DNA of 29,015 nt. Source: Saprolegnia diclina VS20. Taxonomy: Eukaryota > Oomycota > Saprolegniomycetes > Saprolegniales > Saprolegniaceae. Both the position numbers and the translations under genes were made by a program. The notes below the pieces were generated by a model. It did not search any database, was not told the DNA's origin, and was given only the letters and a program-made list of their open reading frames with translations. The stretch spans positions 257,207 to 286,221 of the forward strand of contig NW_008246076.1 of assembly GCF_000281045.1 (NCBI RefSeq). Reading direction: 5' to 3'. This document shows positions 19,400-28,832 of this stretch, in pieces (position 1 is the first letter of the stretch; every line of letters begins with the position of its first letter).

Positions 19400-21041
19400 A
19401 TGGACGCACCGCCAGCTGCCGCCTCGCTCATGCGCCCACCACCGCCTCCGCCCAACGCCCGGGCGGCGGGCATTCGACCAGCTCCGGTCATGACAAAGGC
19501 GAAAAGCATACGGGGCCTGCGCGGCGAGTCCAAGATGCTCTCCGACTGCATCCGCGACACGAACCAGCTGGACGACATTTTGACCAAGACCGTGACAAAG
19601 TCGCTTCTCTTTCGACTGCTGCACGACGACACGAGCAGCAATATGTCGTGGTTTCATCGCGAAGCGATTCAAGCTGAGAAGAAGAAGCTGTTGCAGCACC
19701 CCGTCATGCGTGTCATCGTGCTTCTTAAGTGGCGGGTATGTCACGCACTGCAATTGGTTTGGACCTCATCGATGTCCTTAGACGTTTGGCTTTCGCATGT
19801 ACTGCGAACACCTCTTTATGTACTGGCTGCTCCTCTTCACGATGATCCTCTCGCTCTCGATGGGCCTTGGCGTCGTCCCCGAGTCGACCTACCACGAGCT
19901 CCTCATCGGCTGGCTCACAACGTGCTCGTTCCTCATCATTGTGGCCTTTGCGACGCGCTTTGTGGCGTGGGAGACCAAGTTGATCTGTGCCTGCGCTGCG
20001 ATCGCGGTGCTTGGGTGCACCATGGGCGTCCTCCAGTATGCGTACGAGCCGCTTCGAAAGCGGCTCAGCTGGGAGATGTTTGGCCGCATCAACAACCTCC
20101 TTGTCGGGCTCTCGGCGCTCTACTTTTGCGCGATCGAGCTCCGCGAGCTTGCGGCCGACGTGGACAATGAAGATTTGCGCAAGGAGATGGGCCTCCTGAA
20201 ATGGCACGGCGTGCACATCCCGCGCCATATGTGTTTCGCGGTGTGGGACGTGCTCCGTGGCCACAAGCCGACGCCGTACCTAGAGTCGTACTGGAATCGC
20301 ATCCAGCTCCCGACCTTCTTCTTCGTCCTCGTCTACGTCTTTTGCGAGTTTACGGCACCATTCTCGGACAGCATGCGCGTCTACGCTGGCATTCCGGCTG
20401 TCTTGTTGCTTTGGATCATGGGTCTACAGTACCTCGAGGTCTTTGGCTCGATCGCGTATCTCCTTCCGATGATGCGGCGCATGATTGCCGATGGGTACAG
20501 CTTTTTGGTCTTCTACTGGTCGATCCAGTGCGGCTACACGTGTGCTTACTACCTCCTCTTCAAGAGCCAAGGCGAGAACGACGCGTTCGCACCGTACAAC
20601 TCACTCCCCGAAAGCTTCATCACGGCGTACCTCGTGACGTTTACGCAGATCAATCTCGAACCGTTCCAGGCGTTGACGTCGCCGGCGGCGTATGTCCTTG
20701 GGTACACACTTCTGCTGACGCACGCAACGATCGTCATCGTCATGCTCCTCAACGCACTCATTGCGATAATGAACAAGACCATGGGCGCGTACGTGGAGGA
20801 AGCCAAGCTCGAGGCAACCGTGACCTTTTCTGAGTGCGTCTTGCGCATGGAGAAGGCCAAGACGTTCGGCACAAAGCCCCAAGACTATGTTGCCGTCGTG
20901 GGCAAACGTCACATCTTCTTTTACAACGCCTTAGAAGAGACGCTGCGCCAGCTCCGCCACGAAAAGAACAAAGACAAGGTCGTGCTCGACGCGATCAAGG
21001 CCTACAACAGCGCGGTGCACTCGTTTCAACCGTTCGTCTAA
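19400..21041 (+). CDS. TRP-like cation channel (Ion_trans), copy 3, intact
   Basis: Exons 19400-19735 and 19782-21041 (46-nt intron, GTATGT..TTAG) give 531 residues. The N-terminus is Pro-rich (residues 10-20 include a run of six prolines), followed by a helical soluble part and QHPVMRVIVLLKWR, then TFGFRMYCEH: the pre-S1 motif. Hydrophobic segments match copy 1 one by one: FMYWLLLFTMILSLSMGLGV, LTTCSFLIIVAFATRFVAW, RINNLLVGLSALYFCAIEL, LPTFFFVLVYVFCEF, GYSFLVFYWSIQCGYTCAYY, pore-like SFITAYLVTFTQINLEPF, S6-like THATIVIVMLLNALIAIMN. Copy 1's extra loop before the pore is absent. The C-terminal tail (EETLRQLRHEKNKDK) is charged and helical. A GTG-initiated extension upstream is in frame but precedes the initiator, so ATG 19400 is preferred. 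Likely a cation channel; ion and stimulus unknown. Confidence 0.86.
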
Positions 21042-22171
21042 ATGTGTCTTTCATCAAATACTTCTTGCTTTATGACGTGCGCCTGTTTTGCTGAGACTAG
21101 ATCGATACTAGTAGCCGAGCGGCGCTACATAGCTCTGGTTGCGCCATCCGGGTTCATCGCAGATGGCGGCAAACATGCTGCCGCTGCTTGACGTGGCACG
21201 CTCCATTGTAGATTCCAGAGAAAGGCGAAGATGTGGTCTCGTCCTAGCATCTCATCGATCGATCACTATCGGCACCGGAAAGGCAAGCCTTTACGTACTG
21301 CGGGTTTCACTCATAGAGCGATGGCAATTGAATACAGTCAGAAAGTGTTATGTCCGTCGATTTCTTTAGTCTAGCGGTATAGACACTGGTTTTACGGGCA
21401 GGTAGAGCTTGGTTCGAGTCCTGGCAGTGTCACCTTTTTCCACTAATTCCAACGTGTGCGACTGCCCCGGTTTGAGGAGTGTCTATCGTACTTTTTGGGT
21501 TGTAAAGGGGTTTCGAATCTCGTCTACTGGCATGTTTCTTGTGCATTCCACTTGGCAGATGGCTTCTACCAAGATATATAAGATCTCTTATTTACCCTTG
21601 CTTCTACCAGATGTCTTTGCACAGTTGTACAATACATATGCGCTTACATCCCTAGGTGCCTTTGTTGTGCTGCTGCTGGGTTCACGCAGGAAGCGAGCTT
21701 CGAATTCCGGTGCGCGCGAAATATATGGCAAGGAAGTATGGAGCGATGTCTCTAGCGCCTCCGTGTCACCGCAATACGCGCTATACATCGGCAAGCGTGT
21801 TGCCTGTTGATAGTACATGGAGTAGGCATTCGATTGAGCCATGATATAACGTGATCTTGCGAAAAATCAGAGAGACTACCAACATCCTACTCGTTGATCA
21901 GCATCCGAATAGCCCCGTTCTTCGATTCAGCATACTTTAATCAAGATAGAACCGCGGTTCGAAACCATAGTGAGATCAATTAAAAACGATTGACCTGCCT
22001 TTTGGTCACCACGTATGATTCCAACCAATAGAAAGGGTACCACGGGCCTCTGGAAGCACCATGGCGCGTCGAGTTGGCGTTGGAGAGCTCTCTTGTCACA
22101 CGTTTTTGCCGAAAGATCGACCATCAAGCGCCCAGAACAGACACATAAGCATTCCAGGATTCGAGGCCGCC
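21042..22171. other. Spacer between TRP gene 2 and the broken copy
   Basis: No gene is firmly supported. It contains the tRNA-Val-like repeat at 21367. On the minus strand, 21842 to 21588 reads as an 84-residue frame starting MAQSNAYSMYYQQATRLP, with protein-like composition but no recognised family; it could be a small gene or a first exon. An ATG at 22061 is in frame with 22172 and would extend the broken channel copy upstream. Confidence 0.4.
21367..21439 (+). repeat. tRNA-Val(UAC)-like repeat, copy 2
   Basis: From T8 the sequence folds as a tRNA: D-arm GTCT/AGAC, anticodon loop TTTACGG with anticodon TAC (Val), T-arm CTTGG/CCTGG around TTCGAGT, then CAGTGTC, A and CC. A run of five T (21435-21439) follows, as a pol III terminator. 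The bases upstream (ATTTCTT) do not pair with CAGTGTC, so the acceptor stem fails. Curiously GACACTG inside the D/anticodon region is the exact complement of CAGTGTC. Best seen as a tRNA-Val-derived repeat (SINE-like head) or tRNA relic; copy 1 is at 18450. Confidence 0.55.
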
Positions 22172-24281
22172 ATGGCAGACTACATGATGCCCGCGAAAGA
22201 CGCCACATTCAACCGACTCGAGCACTTCGACTTTCTGGGCATCCAAAAGGAGATGACAGCGACCGACTCGCATTACTACGTGGTGGCGGCAACGTCCCGT
22301 ACCAGGGTCACCAGCGTACCCATAGCTGACCCGGCACGACTCAGGAAAGAGTGCCTCCAGGAGCTACTGCACCACGACGCCAAAGGCAACATGTCGTGGT
22401 TTGACGGCGACGCGATTGAAGACGAAAACAAAAAAGTGCTCCAGCACCCCGTAATTCGCGTCCTCATCTTGCTCAAGTGGCGCGTACGTACTAGTACGTC
22501 ATTCGATCTGGGTGTTTTGCGCGCGTAGGAAGTCGAAACGACCTTTTCACGAAGGGACGTATCTTGCGAACCGTCGTAGAGCTAGCATTTTAGATCTCGA
22601 CTCCTACTAAGCAACCCGCCTCACCTCACCCGAGGTCCTGGCAGTAATGAAGGCATTACGCCCATTGCCCCCTGAGCAAGCTCGCCATTGTGAAACATTG
22701 CAAATCATTTCACGTTCCTTCTTGGCGTTTGGCTGTCCATGCAGAAGACCAAAATGCTGTAGACATCCACAAGCATGCACCGCATCATCGGGAGAAGGTA
22801 CGAGATCGAGCCAAAGACCTCAATGTACTGGACCCCCATGGTCAAGAACAAGTAGAGTGTCGAGATGAGATGCCCACGTAGACGCGTATGTTGGTCGAGA
22901 ACGGTGCCGTAAACTCGCAGAGCACGTATATGAGGATGAAGAAGAATGTTGGGAGCTGGATGCGGACTCGAGGTACGGCGACGTCGGCTTGCCAATTGCG
23001 AGGTCATACTGTTCTGGCCGGAACCAAACGCAACTCCCAATTGGCTCCGGTTGCAGACCAGTGTGTTGGCAATTGTGCCGTCAATCGTGTCGCCAAATTT
23101 TTCGCGCGCTGTCTTGCTTCAACCTGTCGGCCAAGTAGAGTATAATATACTAGTACTATTATAGTGTAGATTAGCCAGTAGGTACTTGATCGTGTGGCTC
23201 TCGCGACGTCTTCTGGACCCGTGACGAGCTCACTAATGTCCTCACTTTTCGCTTTGCCTTTGAGTCAACTTTTCGATTTTGATCTGTCTTGAACGAGCTC
23301 AAGCCAGCCGGTCCGTCGAGGCCTGAGTGCAGAACACATACACGGACTTGACAAAATGGCCCGGCACGGTCACGAAATACCGATACGACAACGTAGCCCG
23401 TGTCTGTTTTGTGGTATCGGGAGGGTAGATGTCGGCTGCGAGCTCGTACGTTTCGACGACGAAAAAGTAGAGCGCCAAGAGCCCGACAAACGCCTCCCAG
23501 TTGAGGCACTGGCGAAGCGGCTTGTACGCACATTGGAGGCCACCCACGGTGCAGCCAAGCACGGCGATCGCAACGCAGGCGCAGAGAAACTTGGTATTCC
23601 ATACGACAAATCACGTCGTAATGACTGCAATAATGAGGAACGAGCACGTTGTAAGCCACACGAGGAGGAGGTCATCGTACATGAACGCGGGCGCGACGCC
23701 GAGGCCCATTGAGAGCGAGAGTGCTATAGTAAAAAGGAGAAGCCAAAAAAGGAGCTGCTCGCAATACTGGTCGATCCAGTGCACGTACACGTGTGCGTAC
23801 TACCTCCTCTTCAAGAGCCAAGGCGAGAACGACAAATTCGCGCCATATACCGCTCGAAAGCTTTATGACGACGTACCTCGTCACATTTACGCAGATCAAT
23901 CTCGAGCCGTTCCAAGCCTTGACATCGCCGGCCGCATAAATTTATGTGCTTGGCTACCTTCTCTTGCTCTCGCACGCAACCATCGTCATCGTGATGCTCC
24001 TCAACGTCCTCATTGCGATGATGAACACGACCATAGGTGTCCACATGGACAAAGCCAAAGTCGAGGCGTGCGTCACGTTCGCCGAGTGCGTCTTGCGCTT
24101 GGAGAAGGTCGAGACGTTTACAACATCGGACGACGACTGGATGCAGACGTTGGGAGCCAACCAAGGCGACACCTTTCACACCGTCCTCGAGGAAACGGCA
24201 CAATGCGGTACGAGTCAATCAACCAAGATTCGCTCGCGACGCCATTGCCAAGTTGAGCGAAATCAAGCCGCTACCGCGTGA
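22172..24281 (+). pseudogene. Broken TRP-like channel gene with internal inversion (copy 4 of 4)
   Basis: Exon 1 (22172-22483, or from ATG 22061) is intact and ends LQHPVIRVLILLKWR|GTACGT, as in gene 2. Exon 2 begins at about 22725 (GCGTTTGGCTGTCCATGCA), but the base pair before it is GG, so the acceptor AG is lost. After 22743 the sequence switches to the opposite strand until 23764 (see the separate entry), then returns to + with TACTGGTCGATCCAGTGC, continuing YWSIQCTYTCAYYLLFKSQG. The pore part has shifted frame (codons of SFMTTYLVTFTQIN are still visible near 23865-23900), and the S6-like end THATIVIVMLLNVLIAMMN-type sequence (here SHATIVIVMLLNVLIAMMN) is clear at 23960-24030, with a tail up to 24281. 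No functional channel can come from this copy. Confidence 0.82.
22744..23764 (-). pseudogene. Inverted central segment of the broken TRP copy
   Basis: Read on the minus strand from 23764 down, the segment encodes CEQL, then LLLFTIALSLSMGLGVAP, LTTCSFLIIAVITTWFVVW, CACVAIAVLGCTVGGLQCAY, LLALYFFVVETYELAADI, later PTFFFILIYVLCEFTAPFS and YSILVF, in the order found in gene 2. Both joints fit gene 2 to the codon: 22743 (..TCCATGCA) would continue into TTGCGAGCAG (M-H-C-E-Q), and ..GGTCTTC would continue into TACTGG (V-F-Y-W). About 290 bp in the middle (23040-23330) no longer match the family, and there is a small deletion near the RIQLP motif. Confidence 0.8.
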
Positions 24282-25865
24282 ACGAAAATGAAGGATTTGT
24301 GTTGTCGCTGTACCGGACGCCCGCAGTCGGACGGCGCAAGCCCACATGCTCACTTGGAAGCAGGACCGACGGCTCGGCCAAGCACAAATGATCGTTGAGT
24401 AGATACAACGCATGCCCAGATATGGGTCACATTAAGTTCATATCCAAGCTACGCGTTTTAATTTCAATCTCAATTCGAGACTGCTTTGCCAGTTTGCCCT
24501 TTGAGTTTGCCGTCGGGATGACGCTGCCGTATCTATGCACGTGCTGCCGCAGCAGCGATCGACGAAGAAGAATCCACGGAAGTGCGAGGATGCTTTCTGC
24601 GTCTGACGTGGCCACTGAATAGCGCACTCGACCAGCACGACACGACAACGTCAGCCCAAGATCTTTGCGAGGTCGGACGGTCAACGTCCACCGCCACTGG
24701 TCCACACGACCGTGGGTTCACGCCGAGCGTTTATATGCACCGACGTCCGCGGATCATGTCGGAAGTTCCTTTCAGATCTGAGTCACCTTGCGATGCCGCG
24801 CCTCGTCGCGCACTTGCGTCTGCCTCCGCGTGCCTGCTTGCATGGCCGCAGTGCGATGGCCACGACCTCGGGTGCTCGCGATGCACCAAACCCGGCGGGC
24901 GGCGCACGTCGACCGCCCATGGCACATCCTGCGGCGTCATCCGGCCGCGCCAGCTGGCTTTTTCCACATCCCATGTGCCAGCGAACGGGTTCATGGATCT
25001 TGCGCCGCCGCCGCCATCGTCCGTCGACTCGACGACGTACAAGTACACGGTACGATGCATATCCATGACTACGACGACGCAGACTGCCCATCGCAGTCGG
25101 CGCCGATTCTCGAATGGTCGAATGATCGGGTGCGCGGACCGACGTCATCTCATGTGCAGGGCGATGTGGCCAATCGGAAGTTGGATGTCGAACGTCGCTC
25201 GTCTTCCGACACGCGAGCTCCGGATGTTTTTGCGGCCAGATCGAAATGCGACGGCCGGCTTCACCGACGCAGCCAATCTGACCCCACGCTTGAAAATCAC
25301 CCAAAAGAGGACGCCCACCATGTGCGCGATCTTCTTGTTCCATTGCCACGTCCATCGGACCACGTAGAAAGTGCAAACTCGCCAAGAGCGCCAGGTACCA
25401 GATGCGAGCGTCAGCACAGCGAACGCGCTTGTTCCATCTCGCCCGAAATGCTGGCGCGCAATGGCTGGTCGCGAGCCCACGTTGAAGCCCGTCCGATCAC
25501 TTCGCCAATAGCAAGCCACGCGTGGCCAGCTGGCGGCCGCACAGAAACGACCGCGCCGATTTTTGTCCCCAAATTCACCTGAATCCTCTCAGAGTTGATA
25601 TGCGCGCGTGCCACAGTGGGAGGCATCGCCAACGACAGGCGCCGACGCGCCGCGGCGGCCTTTCTACCTCTCACAATCGATCTTTGGCAACCCCAGACCT
25701 ACTTCCTCGCCGCCGGGCGCGACAGCCATTAAGCTTGGTCTTTGTATGCAGTATACGGAACCCAAGTGCAATAAGATTCGCCAGTTGAGAAAAACTGGGA
25801 TTTGCGATCCGAAAGTTGATTTGGTTTCAGTATACGTGGCACGCTTCAAGTGCAATCTGGCCGAC
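24282..25865. other. Poorly resolved region with open frames on both strands
   Basis: Several long frames overlap here and none matches a family I know. On +, a frame from 24762 ends in MDLAPPPPSSVDSTTYKYT followed by a possible donor GTACGA; another runs 25055-25582 (separate entry). On -, a frame from 25519 to 25145 is Trp-rich and hydrophobic (MVGVLFWVIFKRGVRLAASV). High GC with balanced codons lets chance frames stay open, so I do not choose. 24282-24580 shows nothing. Confidence 0.4.
25055..25582 (+). CDS. Possible hypothetical protein (weak)
   Basis: ATG at 25055 opens a frame of 175 residues to TGA at 25582: acidic at the start (HIHDYDDADCPSQSAPILEW), then polar and charged with several Ser/Arg stretches, no membrane segment, no known motif. 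It could be an exon of a longer + gene that starts upstream, or a chance frame opposite a minus-strand gene. Listed because its composition is more protein-like than the competing frames. No function proposed. Confidence 0.22.
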   Translation: MHIHDYDDADCPSQSAPILEWSNDRVRGPTSSHVQGDVANRKLDVERRSSSDTRAPDVFAARSKCDGRLHRRSQSDPTLENHPKEDAHHVRDLLVPLPRPSDHVESANSPRAPGTRCERQHSERACSISPEMLARNGWSRAHVEARPITSPIASHAWPAGGRTETTAPIFVPKFT

Positions 25866-25884
25866 GTTGCCATTTCCGTTTTTG
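25866..25884 (+). promoter_or_regulatory. Initiator-like site of the H+-PPase gene
   Basis: GCCATTTCCGTTTTTGC resembles the oomycete Inr/FPR (TCATTYY, then a T-rich half) and ends about 22 bp before ATG 25906. Its position argues that the in-frame ATG at 25816 is not the translation start. Confidence 0.4.
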
Positions 25885-25905
25885 CTTCGTATCAACAAGG
25901 TCGAA

Positions 25906-27483
25906 ATGGTTGCCAACGCGACTGCCAAGGTGGCCGCGGTTGTCGCCGCCGGCGCCTCGGACGCCTCGGCCTTTGGCCTCATCATTGGCGCGTGCGTCTT
26001 TGGCCTCCTCTTCGCGGGCTTCCTCTTCTGGCAAGTGTCCAAGATCCAGGTCACGCGCCGCGGCGAGACGTACGAGCTCCTCTCGCAGGAGTCGCGCGGC
26101 CAGACCGCCGACCGCCTCTTTGAGATCTACACGGCCATCCAGCAGGGTGCCAAGGCCTTCCTCCTCGCCGAGTACACGCTCTGCTTTGGCTTCATCGTCG
26201 TGTTTGGCGTTGTCGTGCTCGTCCTCACCTCGTTTGTCAACAAGCCCGACCAGACGTTCGACTGGACGGTCGGTGCCTTGACGGCCACGGCCTTTGCCGT
26301 CGGTGGCCTCACCTCGATCGTCGCCGGCTACATTGGCATGATGGTCGCTGTCTACTCGAACGCCCGCACCACGGTCTCGGCCATGAAGGAGGGCGCCGAT
26401 GGCTGGCGCGAGTCGTTCAACACGGCCTTCCGCGCCGGTGGTGTCATGGGCTACGCGCTCACGTCGCTCGCGCTCATCGTGCTCTTCGTGCTCATCTTGG
26501 CCTTCGAGACGGTCTACCCGCTCGCCACGGATGCCAAGCGCCTCTTTGAAGCCGTCGCCGGCTACGGTCTCGGCGGTTCGTCGATTGCCCTCTTCGGCCG
26601 TGTCGGCGGTGGTATCTACACCAAGGCCGCCGATGTCGGCGCCGATCTTGCCGGCAAGGTCGTCGAGAACATCCCGGAGGACGACCCGCGCAACCCCGCC
26701 ACGATTGCCGACAACGTCGGTGACAACGTCGGTGACGTCGCCGGTATGGGCTCGGATCTTTTCGGCTCGCTCGCCGAAGCCACGTGCGCTGCGCTTGTCA
26801 TCTCGACGCAGTCGTCGGCCATCATCAAGGCTGGCTGGGCCGCCACGCTCTTCCCGCTTGAGATCACGGCCGTCGGTATCTTTGTCTCTGCCGCCACGTC
26901 GTTCCTTGCCACCAACGTCTGGCCCGTCAAGAAGGAGGCCGATGTCGAGCGTGTCCTCAAGATCCAGCTCTTCGTCGCCACGACGCTCATGACGATCCTC
27001 ATTGCGCCGCTCGCCAACGCTGTCCTCCCCGCCAAGTTTGTCATTGCCGGCGCCGTCTCGTACGAGGCCACGCCCTACACGGCCTTTGGCTGCGTCGCTG
27101 TCGGCCTCTGGGGCGGCTGCATTGTCGGCTTTGTCACCGAGTACTTCACGTCGCACTCGTACACGCCCGTGCGTGAAGTCGCCCAGTCGTGCGAGACTGG
27201 CGCCGCCACCAACATCATCTACGGTCTTGCCCTCGGCTACAAGTCGGCCATCATCCCGATCACGATCATCTCGATCGCTGTCTACGTTGGCTTCTCGGCC
27301 GCCGGCATGTACGGTGTCGCCCTTGCTGCCCTCGGCTTCCTCGGCACGCTCGCGACCTGCCTCGCCATTGACGTCTACGGCCCCATCTGCGATAACGCTG
27401 GTGGCATCGCCGAGATGGCCGAGCTCCCCGCTGAGGTCCGCGACAAGACGGACGCGCTTGACGCTGCCGGCAACACGACCGCT

Positions 27484-27522
<39 letters not shown>

Positions 27523-28209
27523 GTCTCGCTCGCCCTCTTCGGTGGCTTTGTCACGCGCATTGAAGAGACGTCGATCAACATCCTGTCGCCCATCACGTTT
27601 GCTGGCCTCTTCATGGGCGCCATGCTCCCGTACTGGTTCACGGCCATGACGATGAAGTCGGTCGGTGTCGCCGCCATGGAAATGGTCAAGGAAGTCAAGC
27701 ACCAGTTCGCCACGATCCCGGGTCTCCTCGAGGGCCTCCCCGGCCACGGCCCCCCGGACCATGCCCGCTGCATCAAGATCTCGACGGACGCCTCGCTCCG
27801 CGAAATGATCCCTCCGGGTCTCCTTGTCATCCTCTCGCCGATCATCGCCGGTACCTTCTTTGGCACGCGCGCGGTCTCGGGTCTCCTTGTCGGTGCGCTC
27901 ACCTCGGGCGTCCAGCTCGCCATCTCGCAGTCCAACACGGGCGGCGCGTGGGACAACGCCAAGAAGTACGTCGAGAAGGGCTGCGTCTCGATCGAGGACA
28001 AGGACGGCAAGCTCATTGTCCAGGGCAAGGGCTCGGCCATCCACAAGGCCGCTGTCATCGGTGACACGGTCGGTGACCCGCTCAAGGACACGTCGGGCCC
28101 CGCGCTCAACATCTTGATGAAGCTCATGGCCATCATCTCGCTCGTCTTTGGCGACTTCTTCAAGTCGATCAACAACGGCCGCGGTCTCCTCAACATCTCG
28201 GACAACTAA
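25906..28209 (+). CDS. Proton-pumping inorganic pyrophosphatase, K+-dependent type
   Basis: One uninterrupted exon from ATG 25906 to TAA 28209, 767 residues, the usual size for membrane H+-PPases of about 16 helices. The enzyme couples hydrolysis of PPi to proton transport into vacuoles or acidocalcisomes. Signatures: GGGIYTKAADVGADL at about 234-248, then ENIPEDDPRNPATIADN; DNVGDNVGD at 269-277, which binds Mg-PPi; DNAGGIAEMAELP; and GDTVGDPLKDTSGPALNILM near the C-terminus. GNTTAAIGKGFAIGSAA from residue 522 has Ala at 526 and Gly at 529, the pair typical of K+-dependent pumps; K+-independent ones carry Lys at the first position. Codon use is very biased to C/G third positions, as in highly expressed genes. 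It lacks introns, unlike nearly every other gene here. An in-frame ATG at 25816 would add 30 residues, but it lies upstream of the initiator-like site and the added part is not conserved-looking. Confidence 0.97.
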
Positions 28210-28832
28210 GCTAGTCTTACGCGTCGTGTCGACTACGACTCGCGAGTATAACGGAGTTAGATATCCCTTTTTTGTCACTTGAACGACTTGGTTTTCGAGC
28301 TGGTGGGCATCGACTAACTACTAGTACGTCAGTCAGTACCTATCCAACTACTGTATCTGACGTGCTCGATCCTACAGATCGCTGTAAGGCGGCTTGCTGC
28401 CCGACGACCAAATCCTTGGGAGCTCGGTGCAGTTGACGCTGCTTCGATATCCCGGCACGCAGACAAGCTTGACAGATCTGCGGCTCTTCGAGTCAGACGA
28501 GCGATGCACGCTTGATGATTGGGCCTGGCGCGACCAAACCACTGCTCTGACGTACATGCTCATTGAAACGGGACGCCGTGCTATCCAAAGCCAACGGGGC
28601 ATACCATGGGGGCATACTGTGAATTCTTGCTCGAGCCTGGTGAGCTTGGTCTCCCTGACGCTCTTGACCGGTTGGTACTAGCAGGTGTCTCCGTCACACG
28701 AGCACACGGTCGGGACGCCAAGCGAGTTAGAGATACACAAGCATGTTGATTGAAAACGAATTGAGGCTTTGGCCCTGTCGGCTTCAACCCAGGCCGTCAT
28801 GGCGACGAAGACGCTGCTCAGCTCTCTGTATC
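28210..28832. other. Spacer downstream of H+-PPase
   Basis: A + frame at 28394-28681 (LLPDDQILGSSVQLTLLRYP and onward, 95 residues) has reasonable composition but no recognised motif and no clear splice partners. It may be a gene fragment or chance. The rest shows nothing clear. Both flanking genes end here, so the region holds two 3' ends. Confidence 0.4.

Noticed and set aside
21367-21439. A functional tRNA-Val gene
   Set aside because: The D-arm, anticodon and B box fit, but the 5' bases do not pair with the 3' acceptor half, and both T-stem and anticodon stem have mismatches.
23171-23659. A separate minus-strand membrane protein gene
   Set aside because: The hydrophobic segments match the TRP family in order and join the flanking + strand parts at codon precision, so it is the inverted middle of the broken channel copy.
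25846-28278. An 810-residue open frame antisense to the H+-PPase gene
   Set aside because: It is a by-product of the strong C/G third-position bias of the sense gene. The translation is Arg/Asp/Glu/Gly/Val-rich with no domain, and the sense strand has every H+-PPase motif.
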